A stretch of DNA of 64,000 nt from Euleptes europaea (lineage: Eukaryota; Chordata; Lepidosauria; Squamata; Sphaerodactylidae), in NCBI RefSeq assembly GCF_029931775.1, contig NC_079324.1, positions 63,557,268-63,621,267 of the forward strand, read 5' to 3'. This document shows positions 1 to 10,216 of this stretch, piece by piece. Numbering within the stretch: position 1 is the first letter of the stretch; the number at the start of each line of letters is the position of its first letter. The notes under the pieces are model-generated. The model was not told where the DNA came from and did no database searches. It worked only from the letters and a program-made list of their open reading frames with translations. The position numbers were made by a program, and so were the translations under genes.

Positions 1-195
1 CTGAAAATGCCCTTGTCCTGGTGGTTGACAGGCGGGCAATTCATGGGCCAGGCAAATGTAGAAGACCCCGTGATGATGATCTGAGGAGGTGAGGGGGGTC
101 ATACTGGGAGAAGTGGCCACGCAGATAAGGCGGTCCCAGAATGCTGCAGCCCTTTATTTCTCGGGAATGGACCACTCTTCCCTCGCATCTCGTAG

Positions 196-306
196 GTGAC
201 CTTCCGCGCCATTGGCATTGGAGCTTACTTGGTGAGGCTGGGCCAGCGAGTCATCCAGGTGGAAAATTCCCACATCATTCTGACAGGAGCTGGTGCTTTA
301 AATAAG
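196..306 (+). CDS. ACACB: ACACB exon (first in window)
   Basis: 37 codons, phase 0 at both ends, reading [18 protein letters not shown] and ending GAGALNK. The acceptor is cgtag and the donor gtaaat. The upstream bases 1-195 are intron, and the preceding exon is outside the window. Confidence 0.95.
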
Positions 307-3300
307 GTAAATTGGGTGACTTCTTCTTAGTGTCTTCAGAATGGAGTAGTCTCCTTTAGAAACTTGGTTTTGTTCTCATGCAACATGCAAGAGGCTGCCT
401 AGTTGTGTTTTTTTCCCTCCCAGTTTCTCAACGGCCTGCTTGCAGTCTGCTCTGGCTGGTCTCTTTGTCTGAGAAACTGCAGGCTCGCCATCCAACTGGG
501 CTGGGTGTCCTTTGGGAGCAGGCAATGGGACCTTGATTGGCTCTGACGTGGCCTTCAGCTTTACCCTCAAACTTGAAATAGACTTTTGCTTCTCTAGGAT
601 GCTAAAGGCCAAAGTCAAGTAAAAACTACTGGCTTAGGACCTACACGCTATGGGGTCATTTGTTGGGGAGGGGCTGTGGCTCAGTGGAAGAGCCTCTACT
701 TTGCATGCAGGAGATCCCAGGTTCAATCCCCAGCATCTAGTTGGAAGGACCGGGCAGTAGGTGATGGGACAGACCTCCACCTAGGACCCTGGAGAGCCTC
801 TGCCGGTCTTAGACAATACTGACCTTAATGGACCAAGGGACGCTTCATATGTCTTCATTTGTCTATCTCAGAAGAAGGGTCACTGGGTGTGTGTGGGGGG
901 GAGGTAGTTGTGAATTTCCTGCATTGTGCAGGGGGTTGGACTAGATGACCCTGGTGGTCCCCTCCAACTCTGATTCTATTCTATGATTCTACTGAGAGAA
1001 TGGAAATTGGAAGTTGGTGTCAAAGTTTTGCGGTGTCTTCCTGACCTGCTCCTGTGCTCAGAAGTGTAAAAATAAATGGGCCCAAATCAGTGGCGTCGTA
1101 CAGAGTCTGTCGTTGTGATAGTTGCCCGCTGGCTTCAAGCTGTGAAGTGTGTTTTGCCTGCTTACTTCCAAACTGCTGAATTGTCATGACGAAAGCCCAC
1201 CAGATGGATCTTGTTTCAGACCCAGCATCTCTGAAAAGGAAATGACAGTGTTGTTGGTTTGGGGTTGCTTTGGGGCCAGGTCTTGGGGCGTGAAGTTTAC
1301 ACGTCAAACAACCAGCTCGGAGGAGTGCAGATCATGCACAACAATGGTGTTTCCCACGTGACCGTCCCGGATGACTTCGAAGGCGTCTACATCATCTTGC
1401 AGTGGTTGTCATATATGCCGAAGGTACAGCGAACTTGATGAAACGGGGGCCTGCTATAAACGCCAAAGACTGCCTGATTGCTCTTCCATAATTCCTCCTT
1501 TTAATTCTAATTCACCTTAATTGGGGTCTTTATTCATCACATTTCTGCTCTTTCTCCCAGGAATTCAGACTGGTTCTGAGCTCAGAAACCTCTGAATGGT
1601 CTGAAGGACGCATGACTTGCTGGTACACAGAAGTAGTGTGCAGGGCCCCCATCTTCGGTCCTTGCCATCACAAGTGGCAGAAGTTGGGGAACACCAACAG
1701 CGCGGTGTAGTGGTTAAGAGCAGTGGTTTGGAGCAGTGGACTCTGATCTGGAAAACCGGGTTTGATTCCCCACTCCTCCACATGAGCGGCGGAGGCTAAT
1801 CTGGCGCACTGGATTTGTTTCCCCACACCTGCACACGAAGCCAGCTGGGTGACCTTGGGCTAGTCACAGCTCTCTTAGAGCTCTCTCAGCTCCACCTACC
1901 TCACAGGATGTCTGTTGCGGGGAGGGGAAGGGAAGGTGATTGTAAGCCGGTTTGAGTCTCCCTTAAGTGGTAGAGAAAGTCGGCATATAAAAAACAACTC
2001 TTTTTTTTCTCTGAAGCGCTGGAGATCTGCTGCCAACGGTGTTGAGCTAGAGGGACCAAGAATATGGTTCAGTATCAGGCAGTTCTGTGGGTTCAAGCCG
2101 TTACTTTCATATAGCAGCTCTGATCTCTTGCGCATCTGGGTAAATGTTTTTTGTTTAAAACCATGTTAAGAGATGTTTCTACTTGTAGGACAATCGTAGC
2201 CCAGTGCCTATTACTGCCACAAGTGACCCCATTGAAAGGGAAATTGATTTTGTCCCTTCCAAAGTACCCTATGACCCTCGCTGGATGCTGGCAGGGAGAC
2301 CTCATCCCAGTAAGTATGAGCCCCTGTTCTTTGAGGGAGCTATTAAAGTACAGAAGCAAGGCCGAGCAATACAAAATCCATGGGCCACCATGTGTAATGC
2401 TGCTACGGTAGGCACCTTTGTAGGGTTGTCAGACCCCCCCTGGCCACCGGCGGGGGATGGGGTGGGGTTGCCAGATCCTGGCTGGGAAACACTTGGAGAT
2501 TTGGGGATGGAGCCTGGGTAGGACAAGGACCTCAGTGGGGTACAATGCCACAGAGTCTGCCCTCCAAAGCAGCTATTTTGTCCAGGGGAACTGATCTCTG
2601 TAGTGTGGAGATGAGCTGTAATTCCGGGAGATCCCCAGGCCCCACCTGGAGGCTGGCATCCCTACGTGACCTTTGTGTCGCCTGTGAGCATTTTTTTTGT
2701 TCTAATTGTGTTTCTAGACCCCTTGTTTGAAAATCCAGTGGCAAAAATGTTGGGGGGAAAAGAAAACAAATTAAAGTAACTCAAATAATCAAGATAATTT
2801 TCAACCCTTGTGGTTCCAAAAGTCTGTATTTGAAGATTCCCACTCCCCAGACCCACACACGCCATGGTCTGAATCAACTTGAATCAGGATTGGAGGGCAA
2901 TTCCTGTCGGGGAAAGATCCTGTAGACGAACAAGCGCTGCATTCAGACAGCAGTCTTCCTTCCTCCCAGCCTGAAGGGCTGGGGTGGGGGGTGTCTCTCA
3001 GACGCCTTCTGCAGCCGTTTCCTCCTCCCACCCTCTTCTGTCACAATGATATTTCCCCCCAGGTTTACTTTTCACAAAAGTCATAGTGGGGCATTCTGTT
3101 TTTCTTCTGTTTTGTCCTGCAGCCATAAAAGGATCCTGGCAAACCGGTTTCTTTGACCACGGCTCTTTTGCCGAGATCATGCAGCCATGGGCACAGACCG
3201 TGGTGGTTGGCAGAGCCAGGTATTGGCGAAGCGTCCGTTTCTGGTTGGGAAGAGGAGGGGGGCTGGTGAAAGACCCTCCTGCCCTTTTGAGTTCCAAACC

Positions 3301-6300
3301 TTGTCCTCTAATTGGGGGTAGCCATTTATAATGTTGGCCGGAACCACTGCTAGGACAGGTGACTCTGGCCCATCCCCCCCATGTATATCTGTTCCCATCT
3401 GGCACAGAATTCAGTATCCTGAAAATATTGGCTTTGGGGGGTGTTTTTAAAATAGAACAAAATCTGTAGTCCTTACGTTTGCCCAGATAATCCTGAAACT
3501 ACCTGGCAGTGCCAGGAGAAATGTCCGGAGATTCCCAATGGTCAGAGTTGCAGCCAGGTCCCCCCTCCCCACTGGGTGAGCATAATATATGTAGATTTGC
3601 AGATTCTTTGGCCGTGGAGGAGGGAATCCAGGATTGTTTACTTCTCCAGGACTGTTTAAATTAGGCAAGACTTTTAAGTAGTCTGTGGAGGGACAGGATC
3701 CCAGCTTCTGTCCCATCTACTCCAGTGAATTCAAGATGTTTTGTCTTTCTGGGAGGATAATCTGATATTTTTATTTTTGCAGTGAGGGCAGTGGCAACGT
3801 AACCTTGTTTTAAAAACTGACCATCTCTTCCCTCCCCCCCTTACAGGCTGGGAGGGATCCCTGTGGGTGTGATAGCTGTAGAGACCCGAACTGTAGAGTT
3901 GACTGTGCCGGCAGATCCAGCAAATCCAGAATCAGAAGCAAAGGTGAAGGGCATGACTTTGTACATAAAACCAAGAATAATTTGTGTTCAGCATTGTATT
4001 GTTTCTCCACAGTATGTATTATTTTTGCCCTGACTTGGATGGCCGAAGCTAACCCTATCTTATCGCATCTTGGAAGCTGAGAAGGGTTGGCCCTGGTTAG
4101 CACTTGGATGGGAGACCACCAAGGAAGTCCAGGGTTGCTATGAAGAGGCAGGCAATGGCAAAGCCATCTCTATTCATCTCTTGCTTTAAAAACCCCATGA
4201 GGGGTTGCTACAAGTTGGCTGGGACTTGACGGCACTTTCCTCCACCATCTTGTTCTGCTCAAATTCTGTTATGATGTGGACCGTTGCTGCCTTTTGTGAC
4301 GCAGAGTTTTGCAGGTCATCTGCCTCTTTTTCGGCAGTGATGTGCCTCTTGCCATGTTGAGCATTGCTGTTCGGGATGTCTGGGAAGGATTTATCTGCAT
4401 GCAAAATATGTGCCTGTATATCTTTCCAAAGTGGTAAACTCCCAGTAGCATGAGCAGAGGAAGCCACTGTATTAATATCAAAGAAATGTTGCCAGCTTGT
4501 TTTTTTTCTGCTGGCTGCATTCTTGCTAAACAGCCAGACATGAAAATTGAGCCAGTTAGGGGCTGTGAATTCCAAAGAACCAGCATAAAAGAGAAAGCTG
4601 TTGAGGAAAGAAGCTTCAGGAGACTCCCCCCCCCCCGAAAAGCTCCCTTACACACTGAAAATATGTCTCATCAAATATTCATCGATGTCCACCCAGTGCA
4701 TCTCCATCTTTCTGTTCTAGATAATCCCACAGGCCGGGCAGGTCTGGTTTCCGGATTCAGCCTTTAAAACTGCTCAGGCTATAAAAGACTTCGACCGAGA
4801 ACACCTCCCTTTGTTGATTTTTGCCAACTGGAGGGGATTCTCTGGTGGAATGAAAGGTAACTCCCATTCCAACATCAGATACAAGTTTCAATGGCTCCGG
4901 CAGACACGGAGATGAATTAACTCATAGCCTGTGTTTGCAGACATGTATGATCAGGTGCTGAAGTTTGGAGCGTACATTGTCGACAGTCTCCGCCAGTTCA
5001 AGCAGCCAGCTCTTGTTTACATCCCGCCGCATGCTGAGCTGAGGGGGGGCTCGTGGGTGGTGATCGACCCAACTATCAATCCTCTCTGTGTGGAACTCTA
5101 TGCGGACAAAGAGAGCAGGTACGAACTCCCCTTCGGGCCTGACCAGGCCTCTCTTGCTCTGGGTTAGTGTCGCCTTTGTGCAGTCACATGACTGGCAAAC
5201 TCAAAATGGGGTGCTTTTAGGTAAAGAACTTGCTACCTGTTGCACAGATCTCTTGATGGGTAAGTTGATCCCCAACCCCCAAATCCAACATTTTTATTCC
5301 TGCTGAGGATTCTAAAGCAGCGGTCAAACATCTTAGGGATCCCATGTACTGTCATGGGATAGGTTGGACTACGTTGTTGTATTTTTGGAGAAACTGTCTT
5401 GGATTTGCTTAATGCACAGCTCTGGGACATACTGAGAAAGCTGTGAGCATTGCTGTGTGTCTTTCTAAATGAGAGACCAGCTCCTGAGCATTTGGAGGGT
5501 TGCATGTTTGACATTCTATAGTCAGATGTCACAGCTTCCAGTACTGGATTGACCCAAGTGGTTTATAAACAAGCATGTCTACTAGTCCCCAGAGTGTTGT
5601 TTGGGGGAAGGCAAGAGTGCCCAAAATTGCTTCTCGTTTTGCACTGTCCTTCACTCACATGTCCAGCACTTGATGGAGCAAGAAACAAGGGCAAGCTCTT
5701 GCAAAGCTGCTGTTTGCTGTGGATCCGGTTTTTGCAAAATGGGTTTACTTTCCAGAGGAGGCATCTTAGAAGCTGAAGGAACAGTGGAGATCAAATTCAG
5801 GAGGAAGGATCTGCTGAAGACCATGAGGAGAATTGATAGTGCTTATGCTAGAATTGCTCAACAGCTGGGTAAGAAAAGCTGATGTCTGAAGTATATTTCA
5901 CATACACACTCCCTTCAAACTTGACTGCTTTGTCTTGGACATAAAGACCTTGAAGTCCAATTCACCTTAAAAGGGCAGGGAGTTGGAATTTTTTGCTACA
6001 ACCATTAGGAAAGAGTAATGTCATGCATTCATGCCTGCTTTGAATTTTTTTTAGAAACTTCAGCTGATCCAAAATGCAGTAACCAGGTTGTTAATTGGTA
6101 TGCCTTATTAAGTACATTTCTACAGTATGTTTCTGGGCACGATTCAAAGTGCTCATATTGACTTTTATGGTCCCAAATGTTCTGAGACCACAGTGCAAGA
6201 AGGGCCGCCTTCTCTCACACAAGCCTGCCCAGCAATTGGAACTATCATAGGAAGACCTTCTCTAGATTCTCCTCTCTACCCTAGAGTGGGCCTTCTCTGT

Positions 6301-9300
6301 GACTGCAACCTATTTTGTGGGACTTGCCCCCAAGAAACACTTACCTGGTACCATCTTCCTTAAAAAGCTAAAATGAACATAATTCTGCAGTCCTTATATT
6401 AACAAAACCGACATTTAGATGATAAAATAGTGCAAAGTCAATGGGAGCTAAATTTGGTACTGTTCCCTAGGAGGGTGGGGGCAAGAAAGATCTGGACCAA
6501 AGCCTCTTCCCAGATCATTTTCCTCTGGGGAAGAATCCCTCTTCTTGGCAGCTAAATTTAGTATGTATTTATTACATGTAGTGTGAATAGAAATGTTCTG
6601 ATGTTTTGTGCTCTCTTGCTTATGGCCATTTGGGTAAGCTACGCAGGGCTGACCTGGATGGCCCAGGCTAGCCTGATCTCGTCATATCTCAGAAACGTAG
6701 TAGGGTCGACCCTGGTGGGTAACCTCCAAGGAATACCAGGGTCTTGATGCGGAGGCAGGCAATGACAAACCACCTCAGAAGCTAAGCAGGGTCAGCCCTG
6801 GTTAGTATTTGGGTGGGTAACCGCCAAGGAATACCAGGGTCGGAGGCAGGCAATGGCAAACCACCTCCAAACGTCTCTTGCCTTGAAAACAATAAGTCAG
6901 CTGTGACTTGGCGGCACAAAAAAGGTGTGACTAGAAATGCTCTGAGGTTTTGTGATGTCTTGCTTATGGCCGTTTGGGTAAGCTACCCAGAGCTCGCAGA
7001 CTGTGGTAGATCAGAAACTTCACGGGTGTCTTCCAGATTCCATCTGGCCTTTTTTTTTTTGTCTTCTGGAATTAACAGATTCCCAGGGCCTCTCTAAAGA
7101 GGAGCGGAAGGAGCTGGAAAAGCAGCTGAAAGCCCGGGAGGAGCACCTCTTCCCAATCTTCCACCAGGTGGCAGTGCAGTTTGCCGACCTCCACGACACG
7201 CCCGGGCAGATGCAGGAGAAGGGAGTCATTACAGTTAGGTGACGGGGCTTGGCTTGGGGTGGCTTCCTTTTTGCCCCCCCCCTTTCCCAGTCTTTGCATT
7301 GTGAATCCCACTCTATTTAGCAGCTAGTCCACCACCCCTGGGGAGTTGAAGGGCCATTTTAATGTTCTATCTATACTGACTGAGTTTGGGCTCTTGAAAG
7401 CCAGTGTAGTGCTTGGAGAGAGTTGCACTTGGGCTAAGTAGACCCGAGTTCAAATCCCTGTTCCTCAGGAAAGCTCAGTAGGTATTCTTGGGCTGTGTGC
7501 TTCTTGGGCCTACCTTATCTCAAGGTGTTGCAAAAGATGAAAGACAAAAGTATACGCAGGTAATATTAACTTAAGCCGCCCCCCACCCCAAAGTTCCTAA
7601 AGTAGGTTGCGTCGATTTCAAACCAGTTAAAGAGATTGATTAAAGATACCTGCGAGGGGTTTTTCCAGTGAGTTCTGGGTCCAGCTGTGATGGAAGGGGG
7701 CCCAGTTTCTTCCTCTCCTCCCATTAATAAAAGCTGAAATGGACTTTTTGCACTGTGACCGCTTTCTTCTTACAGTGGCCATTTTGGAAGAAGGTGGCAA
7801 TTGCATAGGTTTTTCCAACTGACAAAATCCTGCAAACATGTGTGGGTGGGGGTTGTCGGGGAATGTTTTGCCTCCTATCCATGCTCAGACACCTGAGCAT
7901 GGTCGCCTGAATATTCATTCAGAGGCAAGAAAGCCTCCCTTAATTTTGAGTGAAATATTAGATGTTTCAAGTGCTGTTTATTTGTGTAGGGTTGTTTTTT
8001 TCCCCTGTGTTGGGCATCTTTGATATATTCTATGTGGAGGATCTGATTGCCTGTTTGCGGTGTTAGAACCCCAAGACACATTTTTTATTTTATTTTGAAC
8101 TTGAAAAGATAATTTCTAAATTTTACAGTAATTAAAGTGTGTATGGGTGGGAAGGAGAGGTAATGAGAAAAAGAGAAGCTTCAAGATCTCTTTTGCAGTC
8201 TAATAACTATAATCTCTCATCGTTTTGGGGATGATGTGACAGGTGCATGCATGTCATGTTTGTTTATTTTTATGTTATTTGTAGTCTGCCTTTCTCACTG
8301 GGACTCAAGGCGGATTACACAGAATAAATCAGTACAATCAGCAGAGAGGGCCACTCAAAAGACAGTGCACTAAGCATTTGACTTGTAGAGATCTGGAAAA
8401 CCAACCAGAGGTGAAGCGCAACACAAGTATTAACATGACATGTTAAACGAAAGCAAAAATTACATGCACACAGTGGTATAGTCCATCCTTCCACCCCAAG
8501 CCTCTCTGAACCGCATCACTACAGCGCGGCAGGAAAAGGGGTGTGAGCTAAACAACGAATAAAATAGAACTGAAACGCCTTTCCTGCTCTCTCAGGATAT
8601 TCTTCTGTGGAAAAATGCCCGAACGTTTCTGTACTGGCGGCTGCGGCGCCTTCTTCTGGAGGATGTGGTAAAGCGGGAGATCTTACACGCCCACTGTGAG
8701 CTGAGCAACAGCCACATCCAGTCCATGTTGCGGCGCTGGTTCCTGGAGACGGAAGGCGCCGTGAAGGTTTGGCTTTCCTCTGCAAGCCCTCCTCTGCTGA
8801 CTTGTCTGTTGGAGGAGGATTCTCTTAGCAATTTGCATAGCACTTCATAGAGCAGGAAAGAATGCTGCTGCTTCCAGCCTGGCTGGAATTTGGATGAGAA
8901 CCGGAATTTTTTGATGGGAAATGTGCACTAGAGTGGGAGAGGCAGAACCCTGAGCTGTGAAGGGGCCTGGTTTAGGGCAAAAGCCTGTGGACATACATCC
9001 CCCATGCTGAGCAAAGCCTCCTCTGACTTTCTTGAGTTTCTGCCTTTCCTTTAGGGCTACCTCTGGGATAACAACCAGGTGGTGGTGGAATGGCTGGAGA
9101 AACACTTGCAAGAAGAAGATGGGGCCAAGTCTGCCATCCGGGAGAACATCAAGTACCTGAAGCGCGATTACGCCCTCAAGCACATCCGGAAGTGAGTCAG
9201 GAGGCCGCTGGGCCTTTGGGCACCCTGGCTGTAAGCGGGGGAGAGGGGAGTTTGTCGTGTTGTGAGTGGCTCAATTACTCTGTCAAGGATGTCACAACTG

Positions 9301-10216
9301 GGATGTTTGCATGCTTAGGAAAGGCATGGAATCATGTGAGATTTGCTGTTGCTGTTTAAATAGAATTGCTGGATCAATTGGATAACCCTTTTTGTAATTT
9401 GTATAAATTGGGTGGGTTTCCCCATTTGTGTACGTACTGATTTGATTTCAAAGAGTTGGCTCTGGGTAGAAAAGCATTTAAAGACTAATTTCCCTTTAAT
9501 GTTGGAAATTCATGCATTCTACCTGATCAAAAGGCTAACTGAAGGGAGTCAGGAAAATGGAGTGAGAGTTTTTTAACTCTTTAGTTAAAAAAAAAAGATT
9601 GTGGCATGGGGCACAAGATGAGAGAGGGGTGTACCATTGTGGGCATTGTGGAGATGATGGCTTGAGAAATACGTATGGGACTCCCCAGACACCTTTCCTG
9701 GCACCCGCCAAGTGTTTTCAGAAAGTGGGTGGGGCCAGGTGGGGCTTTTGCCCAGCAAGGCTTCCGATCGGCCACTGGAGATTTGATTGGCTGTGCAGAT
9801 TTTTAGAAACATCACTTTGGCAGCAGCTGCCACCACAGCACAAGGGCCTTCACTGCACAACTGAAGATAAGCTGCTGCAGCAGCCAGGTTGTTACTGGCT
9901 CCACCTCCTGCATTTGCCATTCTGAGCCAGCCATTTCGCGTCTGCACCCACTGCGCTATGTCAGAATTCCAAAGGTACCTGCAGGCTCGAAAAAGTTGGG
10001 GACCCCTGACCTATATGGAGGAAGTCCTTAAACAGCCCCCAGTAACAAGACTTTCTTCTTGTTTTTCCTCCCCCTGGTACACCCTGCAGTTTGGTTCAAG
10101 AGAATCCGGAAGTTGCCATGGACTGCATTATTCACATGACCCAACACATCACCCGTGCCCAGAGAGCTCAGGTCGCTCACCTGCTGGCAACGATGGACAA
10201 TGCTGTCTCTTCTTGA
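196..10216 (+). CDS. ACACB: Acetyl-CoA carboxylase 2, C-terminal part (12 exons to the stop)
   Basis: Acetyl-CoA carboxylase makes malonyl-CoA from acetyl-CoA and bicarbonate. The ACC2 form is known to sit at the mitochondrial outer membrane, where its malonyl-CoA restrains fatty-acid import by CPT1. Twelve exons (196-306, 1280-1423, 2189-2309, 3123-3219, 3847-3943, 4721-4856, 4941-5118, 5756-5868, 7079-7233, 8596-8766, 9055-9191, 10090-10216) join in one frame to 528 codons plus TGA. They cover most of the carboxyltransferase domain, including the acyl-CoA-binding core ([17 protein letters not shown], then [11 protein letters not shown]), and the helical C-terminus. Beta rather than alpha isoform is chosen from [20 protein letters not shown] and [16 protein letters not shown], which sit closer to ACC2, and from FOXN4 as neighbour. 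The biotin carboxylase and biotinyl regions lie upstream of the window. No frame break is seen. The near-universal LEPEG motif reads LEAEG here. Confidence 0.96.
664..862 (+). repeat. tRNA-Ala-derived SINE (type A)
   Basis: Head gggctgtggctcagtggaag (A box) and ggttcaatcc (B box), ending in the family tail with gacaatactgaccttaatgg. It is diverged and lies in an ACACB intron. Confidence 0.85.
868..992 (+). repeat. CR1 LINE 3' end
   Basis: Shows gtagttgtgaatttcctgca, then gggttggactagatgaccct, ending in attctatg-type octamers, the CR1 3' terminus. Confidence 0.85.
1280..1423 (+). CDS. ACACB: ACACB exon
   Basis: 48 codons, phase 0 to 0, reading [20 protein letters not shown] and ending LQWLSYMPK. 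Acceptor ggccag, donor gtacag. Confidence 0.95.
1697..2011 (+). repeat. tRNA-derived SINE (type B)
   Basis: Head gcggtgtagtggttaagagc, B box ggtttgattcc, and the tail agaaagtcggcatataaaaa. A second B-box-like unit (ggatttgtttccccacacc) follows about 45 bases after the first. Confidence 0.85.
2189..2309 (+). CDS. ACACB: ACACB exon
   Basis: 40 codons plus one base, reading [20 protein letters not shown] and ending [14 protein letters not shown]. Acceptor ttgtag, donor gtaagt. Confidence 0.95.
2421..2668 (+). mobile_element. Non-autonomous TAGGGTTGCC element
   Basis: Starts tagggttgtcag and ends ggcatccctacgtg, so its ends are inverted. Flanked by acctttg at 2414-2420 and 2669-2675. Same family as the nested pair at 52671-53089. 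Probably a hAT-like MITE. Confidence 0.6.
3123..3219 (+). CDS. ACACB: ACACB exon
   Basis: 97 bases, reading [20 protein letters not shown] and ending [11 protein letters not shown] plus a split Arg codon. Acceptor cctgcag, donor gtattg. Confidence 0.95.
3847..3943 (+). CDS. ACACB: ACACB exon
   Basis: 97 bases finishing the split Arg codon, then [20 protein letters not shown] and [12 protein letters not shown]. Acceptor ttacag, donor gtgaag. Confidence 0.95.
4028..4246 (+). repeat. 5S rRNA-derived SINE
   Basis: The head matches the 5S rRNA internal promoter (tggaagctgagaagggttgg, then agcacttggatgggagacca). The 3' end is a BovB-like tail (gctgggacttgacggcactt). Confidence 0.85.
4721..4856 (+). 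CDS. ACACB: ACACB exon
   Basis: 136 bases, reading [20 protein letters not shown] and ending [12 protein letters not shown], the strongly conserved carboxyltransferase core. A normally Gln-Gln pair reads Pro-Gln. Acceptor ttctag, donor gtaact. The next intron is only 84 bases. Confidence 0.95.
4941..5118 (+). CDS. ACACB: ACACB exon
   Basis: 178 bases, reading [20 protein letters not shown], then [19 protein letters not shown] and ending YADKES plus a split Arg. From family knowledge, the Arg of ELRGGSW is thought to hold the substrate carboxylate. Acceptor tttgcag, donor gtacga. Confidence 0.95.
5756..5868 (+). CDS. ACACB: ACACB exon
   Basis: 113 bases, reading [20 protein letters not shown] and ending IAQQLG. 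Other carboxylases usually have LEPEG where this reads LEAEG. Acceptor tttccag, donor gtaaga. Confidence 0.94.
6050..6400 (+). repeat. L2-type LINE fragment (old)
   Basis: Begins cagctgatccaaaatgcagt, the nucleotide form of the L2 reverse-transcriptase QLIQNAA motif. The rest is diverged 3' sequence. Confidence 0.55.
6581..6646 (+). repeat. Left copy of a 66-bp direct repeat
   Basis: Aligns without gaps to 6925-6990 with seven mismatches. It flanks a doubled 5S-derived SINE. Confidence 0.85.
6647..6924 (+). repeat. 5S rRNA-derived SINE, partly duplicated
   Basis: The 5S-like block (cctgatctcgtcatatctca, then aataccagggt) is followed by a second incomplete unit from gctaagcagggtcagccctg, then the tail ataagtcagctgtgacttgg. 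Confidence 0.85.
6925..6990 (+). repeat. Right copy of a 66-bp direct repeat
   Basis: Partner of 6581-6646, starting gtgtgactagaaatgctctg. It ends 88 bases before the next ACACB exon. Confidence 0.85.
7079..7233 (+). CDS. ACACB: ACACB exon with a weak donor
   Basis: 155 bases, reading [20 protein letters not shown] and ending [13 protein letters not shown]. The acceptor is attaacag. Only a donor at 7234 (gttagg, weak) keeps frame with the next exon, [15 protein letters not shown] stronger-looking GTGACG five bases further on would shift frame. Confidence 0.92.
7394..7590 (+). repeat. Old MIR/CORE-like tRNA SINE
   Basis: Diverged tRNA-like head (agccagtgtagtgcttgg) and B box gagttcaaatccc, with a decayed body. 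Confidence 0.5.
8262..8520 (-). repeat. L2-like LINE 3' end
   Basis: Carries ctgcctttctcactgggact, the same family as 50175-50830. It lies just upstream of an ACACB exon. Confidence 0.55.
8596..8766 (+). CDS. ACACB: ACACB exon
   Basis: 57 codons, phase 0 to 0, reading [20 protein letters not shown] and ending [14 protein letters not shown]. Acceptor ctctcag, donor gtttgg. Confidence 0.95.
9055..9191 (+). CDS. ACACB: ACACB exon
   Basis: 137 bases, reading [20 protein letters not shown] and ending [11 protein letters not shown]. Acceptor cctttag, donor gtgagt. Confidence 0.95.
9690..10011. mobile_element. hAT-like non-autonomous element, one end only
   Basis: The right end reads gttggggacccctg, the inverse of the CAGGGGTCCCCAAC terminus common in Charlie-like hAT elements. 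No matching left end was found. Confidence 0.45.
10090..10216 (+). CDS. ACACB: ACACB last coding exon and stop
   Basis: 127 bases ending in TGA at 10214-10216. It reads [20 protein letters not shown] and ends [12 protein letters not shown], the typical C-terminus of animal acetyl-CoA carboxylases. The acceptor is ccctgcag. Confidence 0.95.

Noticed and set aside
1149-1361. A 70-codon frame overlapping an ACACB exon
   Set aside because: It runs through the intron and reads the exon at 1280-1423 in a different frame.
4028-4140. A 5S rRNA gene
   Set aside because: Diverged from 5S, continuous with a BovB-like tail and dispersed in several truncated copies. These are SINEs.
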